From Thalassotalea sp. (GTDB lineage Bacteria > Pseudomonadota > Gammaproteobacteria > Enterobacterales > Alteromonadaceae), in the NCBI GenBank assembly GCA_029237915.1, contig JAQWHD010000016.1:1-64000 (forward strand): DNA of 64,000 nucleotides, read 5' to 3'. The translations under genes were made by a program, and so were the position numbers. A model generated the notes under the pieces. The model was given only the letters and a program-made list of their open reading frames with translations, was not told the origin of the DNA and did no database searches. Positions 29,642 through 39,472 of the stretch are shown here, piece after piece (the first letter of the stretch is position 1; every line of letters begins with the position of its first letter).

Positions 29642-31522
29642 TTAATCATCCATATTTTGATATGCTTGATAGTATATCCACTTATCAATTTTCTTTTCTA
29701 ATATCGGCATCGGCAGAGCGCCATCAATTAATACTTGTGTGTGGAACTTCTTAATATCAAAATGTTGTCCTAACGCACGAGAAGCTTTATTACGTAGTGA
29801 ACGAATTTCGCGTTGACCAATTTTATAAGAAACCGCTTGTCCCGGAATAGAGATGTAGCGCTCTACTTCAGAAGTAATGTCACTTTCAGCCATTGATGAG
29901 TTATCAGTCATATATTGAATAGCTTGCTCTCGAGTCCAACCAAAGGCGTGTAAACCGGTATCAACCACTAATCGCATGGCGCGTAATTGTTCATCTGATA
30001 AACGCCCATACCACTGGTAAGGGTCTTCAAACAGACCCATTTCTTTACCTAAGCTTTCAGCGTATAACGCCCAACCTTCAGAAAATACCGTGTAACCACC
30101 GAATTTTCGGAACATAGGTAGACCTTCAACTTCTTGTTGAATAGTTATTTGAAAGTGATGACCCGGTGACGCTTCGTGAATACTTAAGGTTTCTAATAAG
30201 AACTTAGGCTGGGATTTAAGGTTGTGAGTATTGATATAAAAAACACCTGGGCGAGAGCCATCTGGTGCAGGCGACTGGTAGCTTGCACCTGCACTTGAAG
30301 CCGCTCTAAATGCTTCAACAGCTTTTACTTCATAATCAGCTTTCGGGAAAACTTCAAATAAATCAGGTAAACGTTTATCAATTTTATTTTTAACATCAGT
30401 GTAAGCTTTAATTACTTCTTCTTCTGTTTTCCAATAAAATTGTTCATCATTTTTCAAAAACTCAAAAAACGCTGGCAAATCACCTTCAAATTTAACGGTT
30501 TCTTTTACCTGTTTCATCTCATTTAAAATTCGAGCAACTTCTTCTTTACCAAACTTATGGATATCTTCAGCAGTTAAAGCAAGCGTAGTATTAACCTCGA
30601 TTTTATGTTCATACCAAGCTTTACCATTGGGTAAATCGGCTAAGCCAACCGTTGTTCTGGCTTTAGGTAAATATTCATTTTTAATAAAATCATGTAGCTT
30701 TTTATAGCTTGGCGCCAATGTTTTCAGTATTAAATCATTATACTTTTTAGTTATTTTTTTCTTATCGCTGGCGCTGATATCTTTGTTATCGGCAAGCATA
30801 TTCACAGGGCCGTAAAAAACACTGTCTTTAGCATTTTTGACTACATGCGCAGAAAGCTGAGGTAATATTTTTTCAGCGATAGGTTTAGGTAGAACTACAC
30901 CTTGCTTGATACCTTCGCGCATCATTAAAATTACGCTATCCATATAGGCAACATAACCCTGACTTCTTTTAATGAAATTATCGTAATCTTTTACCGTATT
31001 GAAAGGTTGAGCACTCTCTCCTGAGCCTAGCGAGGCAAATGTATTATGAATACCGTGCATTTGATTTATCGGCGTTAGATGACCTTGAAATTTTGCCCCT
31101 TTGATGGCTATTTCACGATCACGCTTAAATATCTGGTAGCTCAGTATGTCTTGGCCTTTTAACAAGCTTTCATCTATGTTGTTAATTTGCCCTAAGTATT
31201 TTTCCTCTAAAGCTAACTCAGCTGCTAAAGACTCGTTAGTAATAGGGGCACTAAATTTATCGTTATACTCAATTAAGCCTATGTATGTACCGTATATCGG
31301 CGACATATCTAAAGTATCTTTAAAGTGCTTATCAAAAATTTGTTGCAGTGCTTGCTTTTCGGTTTCTGGGGTTCGCTCTACTGGTTTTTCTACAGGAGCT
31401 GGCTCTGAAGCAGTAACTTCAGTCGCAGCTACTTCACTTTCTGCACTAATTGCAATGTAGGAATTTCCTGCAGTTACTGCGAGGAGTGTTAATGCTAAGA
31501 TTGATTTTTTCATAGTTTCCAC
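29642..31522 (-). CDS. DUF885 family exported protein (predicted metallopeptidase-like)
   Basis: Signal peptide; LLETLSIHEASPGHHFQITIQQE (HExxPGHH), FSEGWALYAESLG, DTGLHAFGWTREQAIQYM. Confidence 0.88.
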   Translation of the reverse strand: METMKKSILALTLLAVTAGNSYIAISAESEVAATEVTASEPAPVEKPVERTPETEKQALQQIFDKHFKDTLDMSPIYGTYIGLIEYNDKFSAPITNESLAAELALEEKYLGQINNIDESLLKGQDILSYQIFKRDREIAIKGAKFQGHLTPINQMHGIHNTFASLGSGESAQPFNTVKDYDNFIKRSQGYVAYMDSVILMMREGIKQGVVLPKPIAEKILPQLSAHVVKNAKDSVFYGPVNMLADNKDISASDKKKITKKYNDLILKTLAPSYKKLHDFIKNEYLPKARTTVGLADLPNGKAWYEHKIEVNTTLALTAEDIHKFGKEEVARILNEMKQVKETVKFEGDLPAFFEFLKNDEQFYWKTEEEVIKAYTDVKNKIDKRLPDLFEVFPKADYEVKAVEAFRAASSAGASYQSPAPDGSRPGVFYINTHNLKSQPKFLLETLSIHEASPGHHFQITIQQEVEGLPMFRKFGGYTVFSEGWALYAESLGKEMGLFEDPYQWYGRLSDEQLRAMRLVVDTGLHAFGWTREQAIQYMTDNSSMAESDITSEVERYISIPGQAVSYKIGQREIRSLRNKASRALGQHFDIKKFHTQVLIDGALPMPILEKKIDKWIYYQAYQNMDD

Positions 31523-31585
31523 TTTAAAACGATATTTTGATTAAGATGCATAGGGCCAGTAATTAACTCTTATTATAGTGAATTA

Positions 31586-32413
31586 TTAATAACTTGCAGT
31601 AACTTCATAAGAAGTAAATTTACGAATATTAATGACACCTGTATCGAAATATAAATACTGACCTTTAATACCCATTAATGTGCCACTTACTTGTGGGGTT
31701 TTATCAAAATTAAACGAACTGATCTTCGTTGGGTATTCTAATACCGGGAAATCAATATCTACCACCTCAGCATCTAAACGCTCAAACGCATCTTCCCCAT
31801 AGTTTAATTTAATATCTGCTAACTTTGCTTCAATTTGCGGGATTAACTCATTCGCTCGAGCTTTTAAATCTAAGGTTTCAGCTTTGCCTTTAAGCATGTT
31901 ACGCCAGTTGGTTTTATCGGCGATAAACTCAGCTAAAGCGATTTCTACTAAGCCTGAAATAATCCGCGATTTAACCTTAAAGATAGGTAAAGCTTGGTTC
32001 GCGCCTTGGTCAATCCAACGGGTTGGTATTTGTGTATGGCGAGTAATACCCACTTTTATCGCTGTGGTATTGGCCAAATAAACGTAATGATCAACAAAAC
32101 AGTTATCTTCACCCCATTGTGGCTCTCGACAAGTACCTTGGGCGAAATGGCAAGTTTCAGGTTTCATAATACACATGTCGCATTTCGCTAGCTTGGTCAT
32201 ACAAACATAACAAAAACCTTGCGAGTAACTTTTTTTAGTTTTTCGACTACATTCACTACAGTTAATGTTTCCTGAAAAATCTAAGGTTAAGTGCTTTCCA
32301 ATAAGAGGGTTTAGAGCAAGTGAGTGCTCACCTAGTGGTAGGTTGTATTCAACTTGACCATCATTTAGCTTGGAAGTCATTTTGGCTAAATGGCCAGTAA
32401 TAGAGTTTGTCAT
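31586..32413 (-). CDS. DUF2797 domain-containing protein (Cys-rich, zinc-binding-like)
   Basis: INCSECSRKTKKSYSQGFCYVCMTKLAKCDMCIMKPETCHFAQGTCREPQWGEDNCFVDHYVYLANTTAIKVGITR. Confidence 0.85.
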   Translation of the reverse strand: MTNSITGHLAKMTSKLNDGQVEYNLPLGEHSLALNPLIGKHLTLDFSGNINCSECSRKTKKSYSQGFCYVCMTKLAKCDMCIMKPETCHFAQGTCREPQWGEDNCFVDHYVYLANTTAIKVGITRHTQIPTRWIDQGANQALPIFKVKSRIISGLVEIALAEFIADKTNWRNMLKGKAETLDLKARANELIPQIEAKLADIKLNYGEDAFERLDAEVVDIDFPVLEYPTKISSFNFDKTPQVSGTLMGIKGQYLYFDTGVINIRKFTSYEVTASY

Positions 32414-32485
32414 AGTATTGTCTTGGTTCTTATAGTTAGCTTTATCTGAATTGTTTGTTGATTATAATTTTCAGGCCAGATGTTA

Positions 32486-32920
32486 TTAAATTTGAACTTT
32501 GCCGCGGTTTGATTTGATTTGTCCGCGTTTATTTTTGCTGTCCATTCTGCGCCTTTGTGAAGCTTTAGTTGGCTTAGTTGCTCTACGCTTTTTTTGTACC
32601 ACAGTTGCCGTCTTAATAAATTCGATTAAACGGGCAATGGCGGCTTCTTTATTTTTTTCTTGAGTACGAGAGCTTTGTGACTTGATGACAATAATACCAT
32701 CTTTGGTCATGCGAGAATCACTGTACGCCAAAATTAATTCTTTATATTTATCTGGCAAGGATGATTGTTTTACGTCAAAACGTAAATGAATGGCAGTTGC
32801 CACTTTATTGACATTTTGTCCACCCGCACCTTGCGAGCGAATTGCCGAAAATTCAATTTCTTGCTCGTTTAAGTACAGGTTGTTTGATATAACTATCATT
32901 AATTTCTGGCCATCTTCCAT
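32486..32920 (-). CDS. arfB: Alternative ribosome-rescue factor / peptidyl-tRNA hydrolase ArfB
   Basis: GAGGQNVNKVATAIHLRFD GGQ motif, basic C-terminal tail KKRRATKPTKASQRRRMDSKNKRGQIKSNRGKV. Start may be the Met 7 codons downstream. Confidence 0.92.
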   Translation of the reverse strand: MEDGQKLMIVISNNLYLNEQEIEFSAIRSQGAGGQNVNKVATAIHLRFDVKQSSLPDKYKELILAYSDSRMTKDGIIVIKSQSSRTQEKNKEAAIARLIEFIKTATVVQKKRRATKPTKASQRRRMDSKNKRGQIKSNRGKVQI

Positions 32921-32960
32921 AGTTGCAGGCCTAGAGTAGCAATATTGAGAAAAATAATAA

Positions 32961-33215
32961 ATGTCAAAGTGTTGGTTTGTTTATGTTTTACGTTGTAAAG
33001 ACGATAGTTTATATGCCGGTATTACAACAGATATAGCTAGGCGTGTTGCAGAGCATAATGAAGGTGGCGTTAAGTCGGCTAAATACACGCGTAACAGACG
33101 GCCTGTAGCTCTTGAGTACTTTGAGCAATGCGATGACAGATCGAGTGCTACCAAACGTGAAATAGCCATTAAAAAACTTACTCGAAAACAAAAACTACTA
33201 CTCATTTCTAGTTAA
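32961..33215 (+). CDS. GIY-YIG nuclease family protein
   Basis: WFVYVLRCKDDSLYAGITTDIARRVAEHNEG...KYTRNRRPVALEYFE. Confidence 0.93.
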   Translation: MSKCWFVYVLRCKDDSLYAGITTDIARRVAEHNEGGVKSAKYTRNRRPVALEYFEQCDDRSSATKREIAIKKLTRKQKLLLISS

Positions 33216-33353
33216 TTACTATCTAAATTTTTATCTCTGGTCTGATAAGTATTTTAATCTTCGATTTAATACAAATTCACTGTTAAAATACGCGCTCTAA
33301 TGTGCGTTATATTACGTACTAAAATTTTTTACATCTAGGAAAGTATAAAAAAC

Positions 33354-34073
33354 ATGTTTATCGATAAGTATTATAACGAGGAAAATCAAAAGATTAACTT
33401 TACGCGTGAGCAGGCAAGTGATTTTGCTAAGCAAGTAGCTGATGATTTTAATCCTATCCATAACGTCGATGCTAAACGTTTTGTTGTACCTGGTGACCTA
33501 TTATTTGCCATTGTGATTGCAAAGTCTGGTTTGAGCCAAAAAATGACATTTAATTTTTCTGGCATGGTTACCGATGCTGTAAACCTTAATGTACCTGAAA
33601 GAGTTGGTAAATTTACCAGCATTACAGATGATAAAGAAAAAGAATACTTAAACTTTTCTGCAGATGCAGAGCATACAAGATGTGAGTCATTAATCGATTC
33701 ATTAATCCGCTCTTATGTTGGTTTTTCTGGGCAAACTTACCCAAACATTCTTTGTGCTTTAATGAAGAAAAATAACGTAATGATCAACCCTAAGCGTCCT
33801 ATGATCATGTATGAAAGCATGGAAATTGATTTAAATACCTTAGATGTTAAGTCGGTTTCACTTGAACTGAATAAGCAAGAAACCACACTAAGCGTAGATG
33901 GTAAACGTGGTAAGGCACAACTTAAATTTGATTTGATTAGCGAAGGTAAAGTGATTGGCCATGGTGTTAAATACATGGTGCTAAGTGGCTTACGCGAGTA
34001 TGAACAAGACGTAATGGATGCCGTTAATACTGAATATTACGCAATGAAAGATGCTTACTTAGCTGTTAATTAA
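33354..34073 (+). CDS. DUF3581 family protein
   Basis: 239 aa hotdog-like protein; ADDFNPIHNVDAKRFVVPGDLLFAIVIAKSGLS; matches a gammaproteobacterial conserved family as I recall it. Confidence 0.75.
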   Translation: MFIDKYYNEENQKINFTREQASDFAKQVADDFNPIHNVDAKRFVVPGDLLFAIVIAKSGLSQKMTFNFSGMVTDAVNLNVPERVGKFTSITDDKEKEYLNFSADAEHTRCESLIDSLIRSYVGFSGQTYPNILCALMKKNNVMINPKRPMIMYESMEIDLNTLDVKSVSLELNKQETTLSVDGKRGKAQLKFDLISEGKVIGHGVKYMVLSGLREYEQDVMDAVNTEYYAMKDAYLAVN

Positions 34074-34106
34074 TTACACTAACACTAAGCGTTACAACTC
34101 TATTTC

Positions 34107-34144
34107 AACGCCTAGCTCTTTATTTAAGTGCTAGGCGTTTTTGT
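34107..34144 (+). terminator. Rho-independent terminator
   Basis: AACGCCTAGC...GCTAGGCGTTTTTG. Confidence 0.8.
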
Positions 34145-34177
34145 TTACACTCTATGCTGAACTTTTAACTTCTGAGT

Positions 34178-34417
34178 TTAACCTTTAACCTTCTTATATT
34201 TTTTTGGCAGCTTGTTGTTTTTACAAAGCCACCATAACTTTCTCGCCTGTTTTTCCTGTTTTTTTAATTTCTCACCTTGCTTTACGCTATAGCCATTTTT
34301 AAGTTTGGATTGTATTTTCTTTAAATCCAGCATAAATGGATCGCATTTAGCTTTTGCTTGAACAGGTTGTGCTAAAAGCATCAACAGAATAGGTGATAGA
34401 GCGACTAAAATTTTCAT
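34178..34417 (-). CDS. Small basic exported hypothetical protein (79 aa)
   Basis: Signal peptide MKILVALSPILLMLLAQPVQAKA, Lys-rich mature region, two Cys. Confidence 0.6.
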   Translation of the reverse strand: MKILVALSPILLMLLAQPVQAKAKCDPFMLDLKKIQSKLKNGYSVKQGEKLKKQEKQARKLWWLCKNNKLPKKYKKVKG

Positions 34418-34561
34418 AACATTCCTTGTTAATTGTTGCGAAGGTTTTAGTATAGTTTAATTTTAAATAATGAAATTTAAACTACACTTATAAAACTACA
34501 GCAGGAGGCTGTTTATGCCAATTTAATTGAATTGGTATCCTATTTGATTAAGGAAGATCTT

Positions 34562-35428
34562 ATGTGTTTTATAAACAAATCTATAAATATTCTATGGTTA
34601 TCAATCTTTGCCTGGCTAGGTATTTTTATACCTTATGCAAACGCATCACCCCCGCAATTACAACATGCCAAAAACTATCACGAAAATGTGTCAATAAAAG
34701 ACTATTTTGTTAGTGAAAAGCTTGATGGTATTCGTGGCTATTGGGATGGTAACAAGCTACTTTCTCGCAATGGTCTGTTAATCTCTACTCCAACCTGGTT
34801 TGTAAAAAACTTTCCCAGTTACCCATTAGATGGTGAACTGTGGTTGGGTCGAGGGAATTTCCAACAAGCTTTGAGTATTGTTTCACAAATAAGCCCTTCA
34901 TCTAGTAATGATGTACGCTGGCAAAAGATGCGCTTTATGATCTTTGATTTACCGAATCATGTAGGAGACTTTAGTGAAAGAGTAAAGAGCATGCGCAGCT
35001 TAGTTGCGAAAATTAACTCACCTTACTTAAAAATGATCCCCCAACAAAAAATACAATCTAGGGAGCAGCTGCAAGAGCTTTTAGATGAGGTTGTTAAAAA
35101 TGACGGTGAAGGGCTTATGCTACACAAATCTAATGGTCAATATACTGTGGGTCGAAATAACAACATTCTCAAATTAAAACCTCATTATGACGCCGAAGCA
35201 ACTGTGGTTGCTCATTTACCCGGGCAAGGTAAATTTGCCGGCATGTTAGGCTCTCTACTGGTTGAAAATAATGAAGGCGTTCGCTTTAAAGTCGGCACAG
35301 GTTTTAGCGTTCAGCAACGGCGTAACCCACCGGCAATAGGCTCAATTATTACTTATAAATATTGGGGTTACACTGAAACTAACGTACCTAGATTTGCCAG
35401 TTATTTGAGACAGCGAAAAAGTTTTTAA
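34562..35428 (+). CDS. ATP-dependent DNA ligase, minimal Lig E-like with N-terminal signal peptide
   Basis: SEKLDGIRGYWDG (KxDGxR adenylation motif), DGELWLGRG, DGEGLMLHK, KLKPHYDAEATVV; hydrophobic N-terminus. Start ATG 34562 follows AAGGAAGATCTT. Confidence 0.9.
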   Translation: MCFINKSINILWLSIFAWLGIFIPYANASPPQLQHAKNYHENVSIKDYFVSEKLDGIRGYWDGNKLLSRNGLLISTPTWFVKNFPSYPLDGELWLGRGNFQQALSIVSQISPSSSNDVRWQKMRFMIFDLPNHVGDFSERVKSMRSLVAKINSPYLKMIPQQKIQSREQLQELLDEVVKNDGEGLMLHKSNGQYTVGRNNNILKLKPHYDAEATVVAHLPGQGKFAGMLGSLLVENNEGVRFKVGTGFSVQQRRNPPAIGSIITYKYWGYTETNVPRFASYLRQRKSF

Positions 35429-35564
35429 AATAATCGATAGAATAATAGATAAATGAATTGATAACTTGCTGGCTGGATTACCTTGTATGCTTAGGCAGAC
35501 AATGGTTAGAATGCTAATAGTGGTTAAATTAATCCAATTAAATGAGATAAGAGCAATAATAAAT

Positions 35565-36173
35565 ATGGAATTAGAACTTTGGTTGTCACTCGTAGTTATT
35601 TGCATGTTAGGCGCACTCTCTCCAGGGCCTAGTTTAGCCTTAGTGCTACGTAATACCATTTCCGCGGGACATGGGCCGGGATATGCTACTGCAATTAGTC
35701 ACGGCTTAGGCGTGGCTTTATATGCTGCTATTGCAGTTACCGGTATCGGCTTGGTTATAGTGCAATCACCCGTTGTTTTTCAAGTAGTACAATATACTGG
35801 TGCTGCTTTTTTAGTGTATTTAGCCATTAATGCACTGCGCAGTTCGGGTAGTAAAATTGATTTATCTGAAACAGTAAATAAGCTGAAAGTTCATGGCTGG
35901 CGTGATGGCTTTTTAATTGCCTTTTTAAACCCTAAGTTGGCGATATTCTTTCTGGCTTTATTTAGCCAATTTGTTGATGTCAATGCCAGCATGCAGCAAA
36001 AGCTTATTATGATTTTTAACGTTGGTGGTATCGATACCATTTGGTATTGCCTTGTGGTATTTGGCTTGTCTCGCGGGCCGGTTTTAAACAAGTTAAAATC
36101 GAATAGTCATGTTGTTGATAAAGTCACAGGAGTGGTGTTACTCCTGTTAGCTGTCCGCGTTGTTATAAATTAG
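35565..36173 (+). CDS. LysE family translocator
   Basis: MELELWLSLVVICMLGALSPGPSLALVLRNTISAGHGPGYATAISHGLG; the track ORF begins at 35466 but family homology starts at this Met. Confidence 0.9.
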   Translation: MELELWLSLVVICMLGALSPGPSLALVLRNTISAGHGPGYATAISHGLGVALYAAIAVTGIGLVIVQSPVVFQVVQYTGAAFLVYLAINALRSSGSKIDLSETVNKLKVHGWRDGFLIAFLNPKLAIFFLALFSQFVDVNASMQQKLIMIFNVGGIDTIWYCLVVFGLSRGPVLNKLKSNSHVVDKVTGVVLLLLAVRVVIN

Positions 36174-36219
36174 CTGCCAATATGCCATCAACCTATTCTA
36201 GGACTGGACAGTCGCTAAC

Positions 36220-36254
36220 AAAAAAGGAAAAGCACAATGCTTTTCCTTTTTTTT
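36220..36254. terminator. Bidirectional rho-independent terminator
   Basis: AAAAAAGGAAAAGCACAATGCTTTTCCTTTTTTTTC between convergent genes. Confidence 0.85.
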
Positions 36255-36271
36255 CAATATTAGTTAGTGAT

Positions 36272-37180
36272 TTAGTCTACTTGATGATATTTAAAAATTA
36301 ACACCTTTAAACCTTTACCCGGCATAGCTTCTTTATAAACCTCTGGCGGGGCAATACTTTCTATGTATTCACAGCTTGGGCATTCCGCTTCGATCATTTG
36401 ATGAATAAAATCTGCTGATAAATCTGGCGAGTTAAGGCACAGCATCATTAGTCCGCCGTCATTCATTAGTTGTGGTAAACGCCTAATGATTTTAGGGTAA
36501 TCGCGCTTTATATCGACACTGCCTTTTTGGAACGATGGTGGATCGCTGATTAATAAGTCGTACGGGCCGTGCTTTTTCAAGCGCCCATAAGATTTGAAAA
36601 TATCGACACCTTCAAACTTAACTTTACTTAATTCATGTTTGTTTAGTCTGTGATTATCACGGCCTTTGGCAAGAGGTGCTTTACTGATATCTATATTAAC
36701 AACTTTGTCGGCATTTCCGGCAATCGCGGCAATCGAGAATGGGCAAGTATAAGCAAATAGATTCAACACTGTTTTATTAGCGCTGTTGTTTAAAACCCAT
36801 TGTCGACCATTACGCATATCTAAGAAAATACCATAGTTCTGCGCTTGGCCAAGTTGCACCTGATACTTCAAACCGTGCTCTATGGCAATTAAGTTAGTGA
36901 CTTCATCACCTAACAAAAGCTCGGTAGGGGCTTTTTCTCTGCATCTGAACTGTACTTGTACACTTTTGCACTCAGCTAGGTTAGTCATTAATAGCTCGGC
37001 TTGTTTAGCAAGCCATGCAGAGTCTTCTTCCTTGTATAGAGTAATTAATGCAACCGGTGGCAACCAATCCACGCATACGTGTTCTAGACCTTCGTAGGCA
37101 TGACCACGACCATGAAATAAACGCCTGCTTTCTAGTAAGTCATCTTGTGAGTATTGGCTAAAAGGAATATGTTCAATCAT
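36272..37180 (-). CDS. Class I SAM-dependent methyltransferase (RlmI/RlmK-like)
   Basis: NYGIFLDMRNGRQWVLNNSANKTVLNLFAYTCPFSIAAIAGNADKVVNID...LLISDPPSFQKGS. Confidence 0.87.
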   Translation of the reverse strand: MIEHIPFSQYSQDDLLESRRLFHGRGHAYEGLEHVCVDWLPPVALITLYKEEDSAWLAKQAELLMTNLAECKSVQVQFRCREKAPTELLLGDEVTNLIAIEHGLKYQVQLGQAQNYGIFLDMRNGRQWVLNNSANKTVLNLFAYTCPFSIAAIAGNADKVVNIDISKAPLAKGRDNHRLNKHELSKVKFEGVDIFKSYGRLKKHGPYDLLISDPPSFQKGSVDIKRDYPKIIRRLPQLMNDGGLMMLCLNSPDLSADFIHQMIEAECPSCEYIESIAPPEVYKEAMPGKGLKVLIFKYHQVD

Positions 37181-37224
37181 GGTATTTGTTGAGGATAAAA
37201 TAGAATTTCAGAGATTTTAACATA

Positions 37225-37258
37225 AAAAAACCTAGAGTTATTAATTCTAGGTTTTAAA
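37225..37258. terminator. Rho-independent terminator (downstream of the NSS transporter)
   Basis: AAAACCTAGAGTTATTAATTCTAGGTTTT with flanking A/T runs. Confidence 0.75.
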
Positions 37259-37261
37259 ATA

Positions 37262-37310
37262 TTTCTAGTTTCTAGTTTCTAGTTTCTAGTTTCTAGTTTC
37301 TAGTTTCTTG
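37262..37310. repeat. Tandem heptanucleotide repeat (TTTCTAG) x6 + 1 degenerate unit
   Basis: tttctag repeated six times perfectly, then tttcttg, abutting the stop codon of the NSS transporter gene. Confidence 0.98.
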
Positions 37311-37312
37311 TT

Positions 37313-38737
37313 TTAGCCAAACATTGAATAACCAAAGTAAATTTTAGCTACTGTATTCACTAGAATAACAACCAGTACTACCGGGATAAAAGTACCTAAT
37401 GAGATATCAACATACTTTGCCATTAAGGTATTAGCAAAGCCTGGATTACCTTCACTAAGCTCGGCGTTTAAGTTGTACTTTTTCCAGCGGTAACTAACGA
37501 ATAAACAAATCAATAAACCATTCAACGGTAAAATTGTGTCGTAAAACATATCGTAAATCACATCAAATAATGATTTAGTCGCGCCGCCGTAGGTAGTTAG
37601 TTCAGTTAAAAATGATACTAAACCAAATGATAATGTAGATAAGGCAGCTAAAATACCACCCCACAAAAACATGTTTCCTAACGCTTTTTTACGAGTTTGT
37701 TTTTTCTCATCAATTAAATAAGCAACTGGTACTTCCATAATAGAAACCAGTGACGTGATCGCCGCAAAAAATACTAATAAGAAAAATACTGAGGCAATCA
37801 CGCTTGCTAAAAAGTAGCCTACGGTAAGCTGTAATGCTAAGAATATTTTAGGTAAGAAAACAAAAATCATCGACACTGAGCTTGAGCTTAAATCATCAGG
37901 GTTAATCTCAGGATTAAAAGAGAAAATCGCAGGTAAAATCATTAAACCAGCAATAAATGCTACTGCGGTATCGGTAAGGGCGACTAATTTTGCTGAGTTA
38001 GGAATATTAGTTTCTTTACTGATATATGAGCCATAGGTAATTAATATACCCATACCTAGTGATAACGAGAAGAAGGCTTGTGCTAGCGCGCCACTAATTA
38101 CCGAGGGGGTGATCTTGTCTAAATCAGGTATAATATAAAACTTCAAACCTGCCATAGCATTATCTAAGGTTAATACAAAGATAACTAGTAATATCAGCAT
38201 GATAAACAAGCCAGGCATCATTACTTTTGCTGCTCGCTCAATACCGTCTTTAACACCTGCTTTTAATATAAAAGCAACTAAACCACCAACACCGGCCATC
38301 GCTGTAAATAGATATAATGGGTTGTTGATTATAGTAGAGAAACCTTCGTTACTAGCCAAATAATCTAAATTACCGGTAAGGGTCATGACTAAATAGATTA
38401 ATATCCAAATAGTTAATACAGTATAAAAAACAGCGATCATAAATGGGGTGATAATGCTCACTAGCCCAGCAAGACGCCAACGCGAATTTTCTCCAGCTAA
38501 AGCGCCATAAGCACCTACAGGATTTTTTGCTGTTTTACGACCTATGGCCATTTCAGCCATCATTACCGGTAAACATATAGCAAATACAAAAATAGCGTAC
38601 ATTAATAAAAATGCGCCGCCACCATTTTTAGCTGCGTTTACTGGAAAACCGACAATATTACCAATGCCTACAGCTGAACCAGCTGCTGCTAAGATAAAAC
38701 CTAATTTTGAACTAAAATGCTCGCGTGGTGCACTCAT
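37313..38737 (-). CDS. Sodium-dependent transporter, NSS (SNF) family
   Basis: FSSKLGFILAAAGSAVGIGNIVGFPVNAAKNGGGAFLLMY; ~12 TM. Confidence 0.93.
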   Translation of the reverse strand: MSAPREHFSSKLGFILAAAGSAVGIGNIVGFPVNAAKNGGGAFLLMYAIFVFAICLPVMMAEMAIGRKTAKNPVGAYGALAGENSRWRLAGLVSIITPFMIAVFYTVLTIWILIYLVMTLTGNLDYLASNEGFSTIINNPLYLFTAMAGVGGLVAFILKAGVKDGIERAAKVMMPGLFIMLILLVIFVLTLDNAMAGLKFYIIPDLDKITPSVISGALAQAFFSLSLGMGILITYGSYISKETNIPNSAKLVALTDTAVAFIAGLMILPAIFSFNPEINPDDLSSSSVSMIFVFLPKIFLALQLTVGYFLASVIASVFFLLVFFAAITSLVSIMEVPVAYLIDEKKQTRKKALGNMFLWGGILAALSTLSFGLVSFLTELTTYGGATKSLFDVIYDMFYDTILPLNGLLICLFVSYRWKKYNLNAELSEGNPGFANTLMAKYVDISLGTFIPVVLVVILVNTVAKIYFGYSMFG

Positions 38738-38902
38738 ATAAAAATCCTGATGTAAAAATCGTTATTATTATTCTAATTGATTAAGAAAGTTTTTTTGTTA
38801 TTTTCAGTAACTGAAAATAGGTGATGCTTGATGCTATCAAGGATTTTCTCTGATGTCTTGTTTCTCATACTCGATTGTTACACTTTACTGTAAACATTTT
38901 GC

Positions 38903-39352
38903 TTATTTACTCTCTGTTGCATCGTCTTCTTGCTTATTTTTTTCTTCTTTCTCAGGGTGCCATTTATAAATTCCCATGATAGTACAGCTGTCATGTCTGT
39001 CCATATCGGCATCCGTGATCACTTTATCGCCTCTAGATAAACAACTTGAACTACCCCTTGATACTGTAGCAATTCGCATCATCGCAAACTCTGGATCACA
39101 GGTACCAATAAGATCTAATTTATATTGCTCTTTACGGCGGTCAAAAACAATTAAGGCTTTGTTTTCACCTTCAATAGGACTCCAGCTATCCATAGTTCGG
39201 TTAAAGCACACTTGGTTAACTTCTTCACCTTGACGAGGATCTACTTTTTTCGGTTGTGCATCGTCAGGGTTAACAGCACAAGCTGATAATAAGCTGACAG
39301 AAGACACTAATAAAATATTTTTTAACATAATCTTAAACATAGAAAGACTCAC
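38903..39352 (-). CDS. Hypothetical lipoprotein
   Basis: Lipobox LLSACAVNPDD; 149 aa; several Cys. Confidence 0.65.
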   Translation of the reverse strand: MSLSMFKIMLKNILLVSSVSLLSACAVNPDDAQPKKVDPRQGEEVNQVCFNRTMDSWSPIEGENKALIVFDRRKEQYKLDLIGTCDPEFAMMRIATVSRGSSSCLSRGDKVITDADMDRHDSCTIMGIYKWHPEKEEKNKQEDDATESK

Positions 39353-39414
39353 TTATAACGAACTCACTAGTATAACTATAGCTTAAAAATTAATAGCTTA
39401 ACTATTTATGTAAT

Positions 39415-39454
39415 AAAAAAGCCCTAAATTACTTACTGCAATTTAGGGCTTTAT
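39415..39454 (-). terminator. Rho-independent terminator of the GH10 transcription unit
   Basis: AAAAAAGCCCTAAATTACTTACTGCAATTTAGGGCTTTATT just downstream of the minus-strand GH10 stop. Confidence 0.8.
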
Positions 39455-39472
39455 TAACACTAAACTAAATGC

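Noticed and set aside
37262-37310. CRISPR array
   Set aside because: Unit is only 7 bp with no spacers and no cas genes; a simple tandem repeat.
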